NCBI GenBank assembly: GCA_027422505.1
Contig: JAPQWV010000366.1
Location: 124,001 to 188,000 of the forward strand
Length of the DNA: 64,000 nt
Origin: Craterostigma plantagineum
Lineage: Eukaryota; Streptophyta; Magnoliopsida; Lamiales; Linderniaceae
Direction: 5' to 3'
The notes under the pieces are model-generated. The model was not told the origin of the DNA and searched no databases. It was given only the letters and a program-made list of their open reading frames with translations. The translations under genes and the position numbers were made by a program. Below are positions 1-11,804 of the stretch, one piece after another. The stretch's first letter is position 1. Every line of letters begins with the position of its first letter.

Positions 1-2229
1 CAATTGGATTGTTGTAGGTGATGCCGGTGACAGAGCTGATGTGTATATGATTGCTTGGAAGTCTCTCGATCTCAGGTCCTTTGAGGAGTGGTTCGGCCAC
101 GTTGACCTTCTTCATATTGCTCTCAAGCGCCATTCGAAGGTCGTGAGTGGCGAAGTATTTGACTTGTCGCATCATGAACCGATAGAGCCCTTGGAGGCCT
201 TCTTTCTTAATGAAGCCCTGAGGACCTTTGTACTTCTCCACGTATAGCTGATAAAGACGGTAGACTTCATCGGTGGGGAGGTACGGCAGGTCGCTCGCGC
301 TCAGTTCCTCTCGGGTCCTGTCCACTCGTTCGATGATGTAGTGAGGTGTTGGAAGTCCTCCTTTGGCACAATAGACACTGAGGAGTTGCCAATTGGGGAG
401 AGTTCCCTAGAGTGACTCTTCAGTCGATTCTTCGGGATCCCCAGCCTCACGTCCGGTCCTAGTTGGGTCAGCATCCACAGATATGTCATTCTCTTCTACT
501 GATCCCAGTGAGAGATCCCTCTCAGCTCGAACTCATCCGGCTTCTTAATTCGATCCGGTGACCTCCAAATGTTTTCATTGACTTCTTCAAGGAAAGGTAT
601 CTCTATGTGAATGTTCTCCCACGGCGTGTCGAACCGAACGGTCCCTGGCATCTGTCTTGTAGGGGAGGCCGCTCGCTGTGCGATCAACTCCGGTAGCCTT
701 GGGATTTCATTTTGGTAGTCTACACCTTCTTGAAGTTCGTCGTCTTCAATGATCACGAGGTCCACGGATGCTTGTTGTAAGAAGTGGCGTACGTCCTGAA
801 GCCGTTGTCTCTGATGCTCCTCGGGCATGGAATGGGTCATCCACTGGCCTTCGAAGATGTACTTGTCTAATACTTCGTGTGGATTGACTCCATGTCCAGA
901 GGGTCCCGGTTGGTCTGGAGCGACGGAGGGAGTAGCTTGGGTAGCTGCCAGAGCTACAAGCATTGCAGCGCTTGCTTCTTCTTCCGGAAGCAAGGGGCTT
1001 GAGTAGATCGGCGGTGTGGGCGGAGGCGTCCTGAGGTGAAAGGTTGGTGGGTCGATATTTGGTAGAGTGGCTGTGCGGTGCGTGGTTTGGGTAGTTTGGG
1101 TGGTTTGGGTAGATGGGTAGTTTGGGTTTCACCAGCTCCAGCGCTTGTCAGCGTAGCGCCCGAACCTTGTCCTTGGCCGGTTGTAGATGTCCTCGGCCTC
1201 TTCTCCCCCTCATGATGGTCCTGATCGTCAGGATCGTCATGTCTGGGGCGGGAGTGGGAGCTTTGGCCTCGGCAGGTGTCAGGCGGTGGCTCAGGATGAT
1301 CCACCAATCGCCGATAGAGGGATTCTTCGTGAGGCGATCGGATGGACAGGCCTATCAAACGCGGCGAGGAGAATGTCGTGGAGCTCGGTGATGGGGATGG
1401 TGTATGGGTTGATGAGGATGGAGGAAGTGGCTAGAGGGTCGGTGAGCGTGGGTTGTGGAGGTGTGGGGTGGGTTTGTGACGAAGGGCCTTCAGAGGCAGG
1501 TGCTTTCCCGGTATCTCTTCGGGATGCCTCGAGAGCTTGAAGTACTCTCTCCGTGATCTTGTCTTCCATAGACTGTACAGCGGCAGAGAGAGCGGTCCGG
1601 AACTGCTCGTTCGTCACAAAGGGTGTGGACGCCTCCATGGATGGACCAGGACGACTGATGTCGCCTGTTATCAAACCTTGAGTAGACACCGACTATGTGG
1701 GTTGGCTCACAATCACTTGAGGTTGTGACTGTATGAGACTTCCACCCAATCCTCGAGTCGAATCCTGAGGATTCGCCTCTATGGGTGTTAAGGTAGGCTC
1801 AGGCTGCGCCTGCGAACAAGAACACCACGTGAGTTGGTTGCGGCTCAAGATTGAGCGAAGAAGTGCCATCAACACTTGTCGATGTGAGCAGCATAGTATC
1901 TGGTGCGGCAGTGACGGCTGAGAAGAGAGACTCCAGCTGAATGCTTAGTCTTCTGGGAGTCCTCCTTATCAGGCTTATTTCCTCGTCAGATTCCGTGTCA
2001 GGCGGGTGGCCTTGTGAGGAGTGAGGTCAGGATTGACGTCCTCCAGTGCCTAATCCGTCACCGGTGGAAGAGAGCTTTGCCCCATTTCAGTTTCGGGCTG
2101 TGCTTCTTGTTGAAGAACCTCCTCAAAAGTTTCTTCGAGCACGCCAATTTGTATGGATACTTCCACTTGTAATTCGAGTGCAGGAGCCTCGAGCACCATC
2201 TCGGTAGCCACGACGTCTATCAAAGTATC
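1..2229 (-). pseudogene. Degenerate Sirevirus accessory ORF2 (lineage B), cut by window start
   Basis: Conceptual translation on the minus strand, spread over several frames, matches accessory ORF2 of the Sirevirus at 26.9-39.9 kb and the plus-strand copy at 8.8-11.4 kb. Shared blocks include a proline/serine/threonine-rich N-terminal part (about 1689-1291), the block with DDELQEG and PELI (about 993-496), and MLTQLGPDVRLGIPK (about 489-430). Stops and frameshifts break it, so no full protein can be made. The C-terminus, PPT and 3' LTR would lie before base 1. Function is unknown; its position after pol and ORF1 fits the 'env-like' region of Sireviruses. Confidence 0.75.
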
Positions 2230-3231
2230 TTATACGTCGGGCATTGGCTCTTCGACCAAGGGAGGCTCCTGTTGAAGCTCCTGTGCGACAGCATCGGTCA
2301 TCGTGTCGTCAGGGTTTGGTTGGTGTTGGGGAGGGCTCACATGGTGATCTGCCGGGGGCCCTCTAATCATTGCTTCCGTTAAGTTGTGTTCCCGGCAGAA
2401 CCTCTTATACTCAGCTCCCGCGGGGTCGGCGAGCCTGAGTAAGCTGAGTGGAATTGGCATCGACGGTTGGTCCAGGTCCGTGAGCCGTGGGTTGTGGAAA
2501 AACTTAAGCCTTGGCGGCTGGTAGTTTCCACCAGGAGGTAGCTGAAGGATGTTCTCTGCATGTAGCTCCATGAACTCCCTGATGATTACGTTGAACCAGC
2601 GAGCATAGGGCACGTTCTTTGACCTTCGGTTCTCCTTCAGCCGAATCTGTTCAGCTTGATCGTTCCAGATCAGCTGTGCAAAGTCGTAGTTTCTGGCGAA
2701 GGCCAGACCGTGAAAGATCCGCAGTTTGTTGCCGTTGCCCTTGTCGAATCCAGCGTGTTTGGGTGATAGACACTTGTTCACTATGCCGAACAGTGTCTTC
2801 CAGGGGTGAGGGATACCGCTGCTCTGGACCTGAGCTAATCTTGTAAGCGGCGGTTGGTATCCCATGTGCATGAAGTCCTTAATCATCTCAGCGTCGGTCG
2901 GGAGCGGGTCGTAGTTGTGGTGGGGCAAGTCCAGCATCATCCCGAACTGGCTCTTGCTCATAAGAATATGCCGCGTCCCGAGTTTTGTAGTGAAGGAGAA
3001 TGCTCCATTTGCTACAACTCCTTGTATATATCCCCATAATTGCTGGAGATAGACCATCGGCACTGAGGCAGTGACCGTCAGCGCGTGCCAAATGGGGTGA
3101 CCTTTGAGGATGGATACGATGATCTCGTCCGGGCACCGAAATGTGTCCAGATCGAGCTGAAAGTTCGTATCCTGAACCTTCAAGTACATATTCTGAGGAT
3201 ATATGTGGTTGTATCTTGGGTAGTGGTCCAT
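2230..3231 (-). CDS. Intact accessory (env-like region) ORF1 of a Sirevirus-like Copia element, lineage B
   Basis: The 333-codon frame is uninterrupted. It is homologous to the 394-aa ORF1 at 29487-30671: both share a block around PW(K/R)TLF.IVNKCLSPKH, a DFAQLIW-type motif, PYARWFNVII/PYLRWLPVIV, and an acidic, Gln/Pro-rich C-terminus. Related proteins occur downstream of pol in plant Sirevirus/Copia elements and are often annotated as putative plant transposon protein; their function is not known. I see no signal peptide and no clear membrane segment, so a true envelope role is not supported. The ATG at 3231 is chosen because a splice-acceptor-like CAG sits directly before it and homology begins shortly after. 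Confidence 0.7.
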   Translation of the reverse strand: MDHYPRYNHIYPQNMYLKVQDTNFQLDLDTFRCPDEIIVSILKGHPIWHALTVTASVPMVYLQQLWGYIQGVVANGAFSFTTKLGTRHILMSKSQFGMMLDLPHHNYDPLPTDAEMIKDFMHMGYQPPLTRLAQVQSSGIPHPWKTLFGIVNKCLSPKHAGFDKGNGNKLRIFHGLAFARNYDFAQLIWNDQAEQIRLKENRRSKNVPYARWFNVIIREFMELHAENILQLPPGGNYQPPRLKFFHNPRLTDLDQPSMPIPLSLLRLADPAGAEYKRFCREHNLTEAMIRGPPADHHVSPPQHQPNPDDTMTDAVAQELQQEPPLVEEPMPDV

Positions 3232-3250
3232 CTGAAATATAAGATATATA
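3232..3250 (-). promoter_or_regulatory. Splice-acceptor-like site abutting the ORF1 start codon
   Basis: On the minus strand a T-rich tract ends in TTATATTTCAG immediately before ATGG. This matches a plant 3' splice site and would place ORF1 at the 5' end of a spliced mRNA. Similar sites precede gag and ORF1 in the Sirevirus at 26.9-39.9 kb. No transcript evidence is available. Confidence 0.45.
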
Positions 3251-5280
3251 AAAGTTCATTAGTTCAATTTTATTTTTCAGTCGAAATATGAATAAATTTC
3301 ATCAAACTAAAGTAATATTGCAAATAATAGCATGTTCGATGAATTTTGAATTGAAATCATATCAAATGCATAGTGTATGTTCAATTTTAAAATCGTGATG
3401 GCATGAATGTAATTTCGAAGGAAATAGTTGTCGCGTGAAAATTGGTTCGAAATTTCGCTAAGTGTTAAATCAGTAAGTCACTGTTCATGCCGAGAAAATT
3501 TTCGCTCGAGAAAATTGAATTGCAATTTGATTTCATATACACTGATTTCAATTGAAACGTTTCCGTGTAATTTTTCGATCGAGAAAATTTTATTCGCTAG
3601 CGTTCGCTACAGTGTAAAAGACTTAGAAAAAACTTCTAAGTGTTGAGTATGAAATTGAGACTGTAGTCGATCAATTTTACGATCGAGAAAAATTCCGTGT
3701 AAATTTACGATCGAGAAATATTTCTCAGGTAAATTTACTGTCGAGAAATTTTCTTCGAGGGAATAAATTTTCGATTTGAAAATTTGTCGAGCGATATGTG
3801 ATTTTCGATAGTAAGTAAAAATTTTCGCGGCGAAATATTTTTATCGAGAAATTGGTCAACGACGAAACTAAGTCAATCGTCGAGAAATTTTTCGATCAAT
3901 TTATTCTAAGCGGCGAATTTTACGATCGAAAAAGTTAAGCATTGAAAAATAAATTTCTCGCTGCTAACATTTTTGCGACCGAAATGAAGTGAAATCGAAA
4001 ATCTAATTTGTGATAGTAAGTTTAACGCTCGATTTGAATTTGCATCTAAATTATCTATTCAGTGCATAAGTTTTTCGCTCGCAGAAAATTATAATTGGAT
4101 TTTTCGATGGTAAGTTTATCGGTCAAAATCTTTTCGTGATGACTTAAATCAAAATTTTGCGATCGAAAACTAAATCGACACAACTAGTATCTTGATTGAA
4201 TTGAAATCCAATTAAGATAATTTGCGATCGACAAAGTTCTTCGACAGCTTCAAAACTTCAAAATACCCAGTTTCATCGAAACTCTTTTTATCATCACAGA
4301 TGGAAATTTTCCTACGATTTACGCTATCTGTTTCATCAAAAACAACGAATCTATCTAAACAACAGGCATTTAACTCAGAAAATCCAAGAAACATGCCTAG
4401 ATTTTCTGAAACAGTATACGATTAAATCGTTTTTGAAGAACAGTCGAAAATCATAACTAATCATGCTAAAAACTACAAAATATAAATTCACATCAAGTTA
4501 TAACATTCGCAATCGTTAACCGAATCGAATTTCTACCTTAATCAGACGATTTGAAGTGAAAATTTAGAAGATTTTTGAAGAATTTTGTGTCGTCTGAGAA
4601 AATTTTGCGTGAGAGAATTTCTGTCGATTAGGTTTTGCGTGAGAAAAAGTTTTTCGACTGACAAAAAGTGAACTTTTAATAACTCGCTATAAATCAATGT
4701 TGGGTTTGCGATTGGACGTTTTGCGATTAAATGGATCAGGCCCATTACTATTTGCGCTCGAGAAACTTTTGATTCAAAAATTGCTTCTCAATTCAAGTTT
4801 TATCGCAAATTATCGCGGCCAATCAAAATCGTTTCCAACACTGTTTACGATCGAGAAACTTTAGATTGCAAATTAATTCAAAATTCCAGTTTCTCGATAG
4901 TAATTTCTTCTAAAGAATTTCAGATTGACCCCTATTTCAAAATAAAACCCATTATAAGGCTCCCCCTTAGTAATTAAAATAAATGCAATTAACTCCCTGT
5001 ATTTTCCGTGTAGTAACGTTTAGCTCCTCTGGCAGAAGTTTAAGAATCTGTACCACTTAGAGATAAACGTTAGTATAATGGAGTTAATCAACAATTTATT
5101 TTTGGCAATGTTATTTGTGAAATATCTGGTCTTGTGTCTAGCTCCTCTCTTTGAAGTGTCGACGTCTCACTCCTTGAGCTTGAAAGATCTGAAATACTCG
5201 GAGATAAACGTCAAAAATATTTGGAGCCTAACCACGATTTTTATACTTGCTCCCCTCAAATGATGCACAAGAATTAACTA
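3251..5280 (-). other. Non-coding region between (lost) pol and ORF1 of the lineage-B Sirevirus
   Basis: No credible gene. The stretch is AT-rich and full of degenerate CGATCGAGAAA and TTTCGATCG-like motifs, matching in style the GTTTCGATCGAAAC-rich region between pol and ORF1 in the lineage-A element (30.8-32.1 kb). Toward 5 kb several C-rich CTCCCC tracts appear (polypurine on the minus strand). The pol gene expected above 5.3 kb is absent. Confidence 0.55.
4958..4970 (-). promoter_or_regulatory. Internal polypurine-tract-like motif
   Basis: The minus strand reads CTAAGGGGGAGCC, almost the same as the PPT used by the lineage-A Sirevirus (AAGGGGGAGAT at 27250-27260). Its place upstream of the palindrome-rich region mirrors the four internal PPT-like motifs at 32.14-32.25 kb. 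Confidence 0.45.
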
Positions 5281-7029
5281 ATTATGCAAGCATATTAAAT
5301 CAATTCAAGTCTCGAGCATAAAAACACACAAATTTACCAAGTAAGTACGTGTACATGGTCCCCGAAAACATGTACTTCAAAATATTGTGCGAGGGTCAGA
5401 GCATAGTAAAACTTATCGCATTTACTAAGGAAATTCGCATTTATTCAATTCAACGCATATGAAACATAACATTTCATGTCAAAATGTGCGAAGTATATAT
5501 TTATATATATATATATATATATAATTTTTTTTTGTATTTTACTATATTATAGTATGGGGTCAGATTGTTTTGCTTCGATCAATCGTCAAGCCTAAAATTT
5601 TACGAGACATTTGAAAGAGAAAATGCCGTCAAGTCTTGTCGTCAAACTAAAGTCCTAAGTTCATAGACTGCTCCATTTCGACAACTCTCACAAGGTTCGC
5701 TCTTTATCTCAATAATTTCTATCTTGCGATTTTTACATTATTATCACTCAAGTCAACACAAGCAGTTTCAAGTCAATTTACCTGTGATCGAGGTGTGTTT
5801 AATCATTTCACCCAAGCGAGAGACCGTCGATTGGAATCAAAGGGGCGTAAAGGTTTTAGTTTGGCTAGGACTTAGAAGGGAAGGAATTTAGAGGAAAGTG
5901 AGCTTATCTCTTCGTCATCTTCCATTTCTATGTCTGTCTCCTTTCTTTTCGGCATCTTTCTTCTTTTCTCCCTCATTTACTATCCCTTAATGAGCTATGC
6001 TCAAGATGAAGCTCCGCTTCTTCATGAGGCTATAGGAGATTATCGTAGGCGAAGTTCTTCTTGTTGATTCTCGGGCCGATACCGTGCTCCTCTTCTCTTA
6101 ATCCCTAGATAGGTTTAAGAGATTATCTATTTGGAAAAGTTCACGATTATGGAATTCGTACCCGAGGCTGCGCTCCTCTTCTCGTTTCCCGATATAAGAC
6201 CGGATATCGTTGGAGAAGTTCACTTCGTGGTGCTCCTCTTCAAGCCGTTCTGACGAGCGTACGAGATTATCGTTGGAGAAGTTCGCAGCAGGAACCATGC
6301 CACTTTCTACAAGGTAGTCGGAAGGCCGATTCCTTTGGTATTTGCGCGTTGAGCAATGCCTTCTTTTGTCATCATCCTACTTTTCTTTTGTTATGTCCCC
6401 CTCCTTTTCTTGTTTAAACAACCATTCAAAGAATATAGAATTCGGTTGAAAGCTGGAAATGGGTTTCAAATGAAGAAAAGGACGTCGGAGAAGGCTCAAA
6501 GTGGATGACTAAGGGCAAGTGTGGGGGAAAAATTATATAAGGCCGAGTGAGAATATCCTAAGCTCACTTATCATTTCCTAACGATCTGACGCAAGGTGAG
6601 TATGAAACCAAGAATCACTAGGTAAGACAAGTAATTGATGTGTGACTCACTCGAGAAGTAGATCCAAAGAAAGGAAAAAGAAACAAGACTTGAATCCTCA
6701 CGCATGTAGAGTGACTTTGTGTCTAGTGGAACAATCAACTGACCTTTTAGACACAAGAATGCGACTTAGACTGACAAAATTTAAGCAATTAAATCGATCG
6801 CATGTCGGGATAAAATTCTTGGTGACTTTAGATCAAAGCACCCTAAAGGATTTCGTCATACCCCATTATAGTATAGATACATGTATATATATTTATTATC
6901 GTTATTTATTATTTATTATTATATTTTTATTTATTTTATATCACGCAAGATAGGGACAAATAAGCATAGAAAACACATAGAATAGAGCATGCGATAGCAC
7001 AGAAGATCAGGTAATGCACATATTACGGA
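5281..7029. other. Probable Athila-like retrotransposon non-coding remnant
   Basis: No gene recognised. The stretch shares phrases with the non-coding region of the gypsy element at 62.3-63.7 kb: GGCTCAAAGTGG followed by CTAAGGG/CTATGGG, GATTATCG(T/G)(A/T)GG..AAGTTC, and repeated GCTCCTCTTC words. A TA microsatellite lies at about 5500-5522 and an ATTTATT-rich tract at about 6890-6935. Boundaries are uncertain. Confidence 0.35.
5990..6300 (+). repeat. Degenerate tandem repeat, about 75-bp unit, four copies
   Basis: The words GCTC(C)TCTTCTC and GA(T)TATCGTTGGAGAAGTTC alternate about every 70-90 bp (near 6026, 6118, 6198 and 6259). Similar words occur once near 62.77-62.85 kb in the Athila-like element. 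Confidence 0.5.
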
Positions 7030-7030
7030 T

Positions 7031-8128
7031 AGGGGTGGGCATCGGGTCGGGTAGTCGGGTATCGGGTAGTTCGGGTTCGGGTAGTTCGGGTTCGGTTAAG
7101 ATTTTCAATACCCGAACCCGACCCGATTTACGGCGGGTACCCGCTTGTCGGGTATATATCGGGTTCGGATACCCGACGTCGGGTAGTCGGGTACCCAATT
7201 TTTTAATTGGGATATGACTAAAAATATTATAATTCAATAATATTAAAATATACATGTTATATATTAATATAACTTACAATATTTGGATATTTTGTTTTCA
7301 AATAAACATAATATATACATATTTTTATATGTTTCCTAGTTTTATGCCCGTGCATTTCACAGGTATAAAATATGTGTAATTAATATAACATTATTCTATA
7401 GCAATAATAATATGAGTTAAATGGTTAACATGAAAATAAAGTGTTTTCCACTTTGTTAGTTGGTAATTTTCAATTATTATTTATTTTTTATTTGTTTAAT
7501 ATAATGAAAATGCCCATTTTTTGTTGGCTTATGAATGATTTCCGTAATTAGGGAGAAATATAATTGAAAATTAGTTTTAAAATAGAAAGTTGTGTTAGTG
7601 GGGAAGTTGTAGTCAAACGTGATATATGGTGTTTAAGATAAAATAATATTTAAGTAATATTAGGAAAGGTAAGCAAGGACATAGTAGACATTTTATTTAT
7701 GGGACACGTGGCGGAAGGAGATCAAAACTACATTTAATTGTATATATAGGATTATAAATTTTGAGAATATATTTTAAATTTTTATGACGATTTATGTATT
7801 GATATAAATATCAGTTCTTAATTATACATTAAAATAAGAAACTAGTCAAAATATTATTTAAAACTTTAACATCACTCAAGTTATATATTGATATCTAAAT
7901 ATGTATTATATATGTTTTTAATGTATGTACAAAACTAATAATTTTTTTTGAACAAAAAATATCGGTACCCGAATAACCCGATCGGGTAGTAAATTCTACC
8001 GATACCCGACCCGCTTAACAACTATCGGGTATCGGGTAACCGATACCCGACAAACCCAAACTACCCGACCCGAACTACCCGAACCCGATCGGGTTCGGGC
8101 AAAACCCGAATACCCGAACCCGAACGCC
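7031..8128. mobile_element. Non-autonomous hAT-like element with TCGGGT-rich subterminal repeats
   Basis: The left end reads AGGGGTGGGCATCGGGTCGG and is followed by many TCGGGTA/TTCGGGT repeats to about 7190. The right end (about 7965-8128) has the same motifs inverted. The interior (7200-7960) is AT-rich and non-coding. Such ends are typical of small plant hAT elements. The right edge is set by where ORF1 homology resumes (about 8129). No clear 8-bp target duplication was found, so the exact ends are uncertain. Confidence 0.55.
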
Positions 8129-8842
8129 GACCCTCTGCCTATGGATGCAGAGATGGTGCGTGACTTCCTTCACATGGTACCGCCCGCCGCGCACCAACTG
8201 CGCACAGTCAGAGCAACGACATCCCATCCTGGGAGACATTTTTTGGAATCATCAATAAGTGTCTGTCGCCAAAGCATGCCGCTTCAACAAAGACAACGGC
8301 AACATTCTCCCTATCTTCCACGAATTGCATTCTCGCGGAATTTTGATTTCACTCAACTGATCTGGAACGATCTAGCAGAACATATCAGACAGAAAGAAAA
8401 CAAACGCTCAAAGTATGTCCCGTATGCACGGTGGTTCAACGTGATCATTGCCCAACTCATGGAGCTTCAATAGAATATTCCTCGATTGCCTCCTGGAGGA
8501 AATTACCAGCCACCTAGACTCAAGTTCTTTCACAAACCAAGCTCACGGATCTAGATTAGCCTCGATGTCGATCTCGTTCGAGCTACTCCGTCTGGCCGAC
8601 CCCTCGGGAGACGAATACCGACGTTACTGCCGGAGGAATCATCTTACATAAGAGATGATTCGAGGGCCCCCAACAGACTTCACAGTGAGCCCTCATCAAC
8701 AACATTCCACTCATGAGGCTGAGATGATTGATGCAGTCGCCCAGGAACTTGAACTGGAGCCCCCAATTCAAGAAGTTCAACTGCCAAATCTAGATGCCAC
8801 GCTGATCGACGAAGTGGCCCATGAGCTGGAAGTTGACACCTA
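8129..8842 (+). pseudogene. 5'-truncated accessory ORF1, lineage B, plus-strand copy
   Basis: Translation from 8129 begins with DPLPMDAEM, matching the DPLPTDAEM interior of the intact ORF1 at 2230-3231. It continues through NFDFTQLIWNDLAEHIRQKE and PYARWFNVII with frameshifts to an acidic C-terminus near 8842. Everything upstream of this point in the protein is missing and replaced by the hAT-like element. Only the 3' portion of this Sirevirus copy remains. Confidence 0.7.
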
Positions 8843-11422
8843 AGTTCAGGAGCTCCAAGCGGAGTGCCCATTCCTGTCGTGTGTTCCAAGGATCTATTTT
8901 AGAGATTCTTCACAGGAAGCACACCCTGAAGCAGAATCGGGCACAGTCCACTACCACAGGCTACAACGCCTGAGACTGAGGCTCTGATCTCAACATTTCA
9001 ACCCGACGAGTCTCTAGTGACCCCCAAGCCCATGAGGAGCAGCACGCGATCTCTCTCCTCATACGGCTACCCCGTCTGATATCGAGTCAGACGAGGAAAT
9101 TCGCTTGATAGACGGCCTCTAACATGACAAATCACCTTAGTCGAGCCCGTCTTCGAAGCTGTCACAACTACATCACACCCGACGCCGGTTATCATTCCAG
9201 GGGCTACGGATCCCTGATCGATCAATCTTGAGCCGCAGCCTGACCCCTCAGCGTCCGTCGTGGCCAAGGTTCAGACATCACCCATTCCCCGCCTATGACC
9301 TCCTAAGGTCTGATACGCAAGTTCAGTCAGAGCTTGCAACAACACCCTTAGATGCGAATCTTCTAGATTAAAATCGAGGATTCGGTGGATGTCTAGACCC
9401 ATCACTACCTCAAGTGACGACGAGCCAACACGATGAGCCGGTGATCATTCAATTGTCAACAGGCGACATCAGTCGTCCTAGTCCATTAACAACGGAGGCG
9501 TCTGTCCCGTTTGTGACTGAAGCGCAATTCCAGGCAGCCCTCTCTGCAGCCATCAAATCCCTTGAAGACAAAATGATGGAGAGAGTGCTGTCAATGATCG
9601 AGACGTCCCGTCGTGACACCAGGAAAGCACCCGTCTCATAGGGCTCTTCAGCACAAGCTAACCTCACAACCCCACAACTCACACCCGCCAATCCTCTCAT
9701 CAACTCATCCATCATCATCAACCCATACACCATACCCATCACAAAACTCCACAACATCCTACTCGCCACGTGTCATAGCCTTCCCATTCGGACGCCCTCG
9801 AGAAGAATCACTATACAGGCGTCTGGTGGATCGTCCTGAGCAACCTACTCAATCCTGCCGAGGCCAAAGCTCCCGCACAAGACCCGACATGACGATCCCG
9901 ACGATCAAGATCGTCATGAGAGGGAGAAGAGGCCTAGGACATCGTCGAGTGGCCAAGGACAAGGTTCGGGCGCAATGCAAACAAGCGCTGGAGTCGTTGA
10001 AACCCAACCCACTACTACCCAAAAACCACCACCACACGCACCGCACCACCCAAACTCTAACCCAATTGAACCTCCAACCTTTCACCTAAGGACGCCTCCA
10101 TCCACACCTCCACCGACCGCTTCACAAGCCCCTTGCTTCCGGAAGAAGAAGTAAGTGCCGCCATTCTCGTAGCCTTGGCGTAAACTCAAGCAACTCCCAG
10201 CTCGATCGCTTTAGACCAGTCGGGATCATTAGGAAGTGGAGTCAACCCACGTGAATTTCTTGATAAATATATCTTGGAAGGATAGTGGATTACCCAGACG
10301 ATGCCCGATGACATTCAAAGACAGAGGCTCAAGGACGTTCGACACTTCCTACAACAAGCTTTGTTCGACTTAGTCTTGATAGAAGACGAAGAACTTCAAG
10401 AAGTGAAGATCATTACTAAATTCCCTCAAGGCTTCCAGAATTGATTGCACAACGAGCGGATTCCCCTACAAGACAAATGCCAGGACCGCTCAAATCGACA
10501 CGCCATAGGAAACCATTAGGATTGAAATCCCATTCCTTGAAGAAGTTCGTCAACATATATGGAGGTCACCAGACAAAATCAAGCAATTGAACGAGTTTGA
10601 GCTCAGAGGCATCTCTCATTGGAAACAGCAGAAGAGGATGACATATCTTTGAATGCTAACCCAACTTGGACCTGATGTGAGGCTGGGGATTCCAAAAGAA
10701 CGATTGCGGAGTCATTTCAAGGAATTATCCCCATCTGCCAGCTGCTAAGCGTCAACTGCACGAAAAGGCGGTCTTCCAACTCCATTCTATGTCATAGAGC
10801 GGATAGACAGAACTCGAGAAGAGCTAAGCGAGAGCGACCTACCTTACCTCCCTGCCGAGGAGGTGTACCGTCTCTACCAGCTATACATGGAGAAGTACAG
10901 GGTCCTCAAGGCTTCATAAAGAAGAAAGGACTCGAGGGACTCTACCCGTTCATAATGTGCCGGTCAAGTACCATGCCGCACACGCCTTCAGATGGCTCTG
11001 GAGAGCAATATGAAGAAGGTTAACATGACCACTTCCGCTTAACAAGGACCTGAGATCGAAGGGCTTCCCAGCAATCACGTGCACATAAGCTCAGTCTTAG
11101 GAATCACCTACCACAATCCAATTGCCAAGAAGAATAGGCTGATACTGAGACTGAGATACACAAATTCTATGACGGGACGCTCAAGGTCATCAGGAAGAAC
11201 ATAGAGAAGAGATTGGAATAAATCAATCGAGAGACCATGCTGAAGATACACAGGTTCGTGAGAGAACAACCGCTTCTGATGGAACTACTTGAAGCCATCG
11301 AGGAGCGCTTGGAGCTGAGAGACACACTAAAGAACTTCGAGCATGCACTAGGCTTGCGCAGGTCATATTACGCCCGACGAGGACAGATAGTGCGGAAGAG
11401 CAATCAAGCACAAAGGGGATAA
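8843..11422 (+). pseudogene. Degenerate accessory ORF2, lineage B, plus-strand copy
   Basis: Many stops and frameshifts, but clear similarity to the minus-strand copy at 1-2229: TGDISRPSPLTTEASVPFVT (about 9460), the NPYTIPITKLHNILLA block (about 9720), DVRHFLQQALFDLVLIEDEE (about 10337), and MLTQLGPDVRLGIPK (about 10650). The C-terminus at 11237-11422 keeps RLELRDTLKNFEHALGLRRS, also recognisable in lineage A. The stop codon lies inside the polypurine tract beside the LTR. Confidence 0.7.
11412..11422 (+). promoter_or_regulatory. Polypurine tract of lineage-B Sirevirus
   Basis: AAAGGGGATAA directly precedes the LTR start TGTAGAA, the position of a plus-strand primer tract in LTR retrotransposons. 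It contains the ORF2 stop codon. Confidence 0.65.
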
Positions 11423-11762
11423 TGTAGAATACCATTTGTAAATTGCTTTGATTTTATTAGTTGTCCTTGTAATTAGGGGCTTTACTTGTATTTTCCTTAG
11501 ATTAGGACTTGTTTTGCTCTTTATACCAAGTTAGTTTGGTATAAATCCATTTGTACACATTGTGCTTAAAAGAATTTTTTAGTCAATTGATCCGGCTGCC
11601 AATCCAAATTCTAGAGAGAGAAACATAACTCATTCTCTCAGTACTCGAATTCTCTCTCAAGTTCTTCAAAGGTGTTCGGTCAAAATCTTATTTTCCATAA
11701 TTCCAATCGAATTACCTAGGCTGGAAGTTAGGATCGTAGAGTTGTTAATTAAGGACCTAACA
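11423..11762 (+). repeat. 3' LTR of lineage-B Sirevirus (340 bp)
   Basis: Begins TGTAGAATACC right after a polypurine tract and ends GGACCTAACA. It contains a TATA-like TATAAAT at about 11540. The terminal CCTAACA equals the LTR terminus of the lineage-A element. No second LTR is in the window, so ends are inferred from PPT position and terminal dinucleotides. The next sequence is pararetroviral, showing insertion into that virus copy. Confidence 0.65.
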
Positions 11763-11804
11763 AAAGGCATCGATATAATCATAATAACTAAATTCAATTA
11801 GTTT

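Noticed and set aside
7031..8128. Telomere-like repeats (TCGGGT)
   Set aside because: The plant telomere unit is TTTAGGG; these motifs are inverted at two ends of a small element, fitting hAT subterminal repeats.
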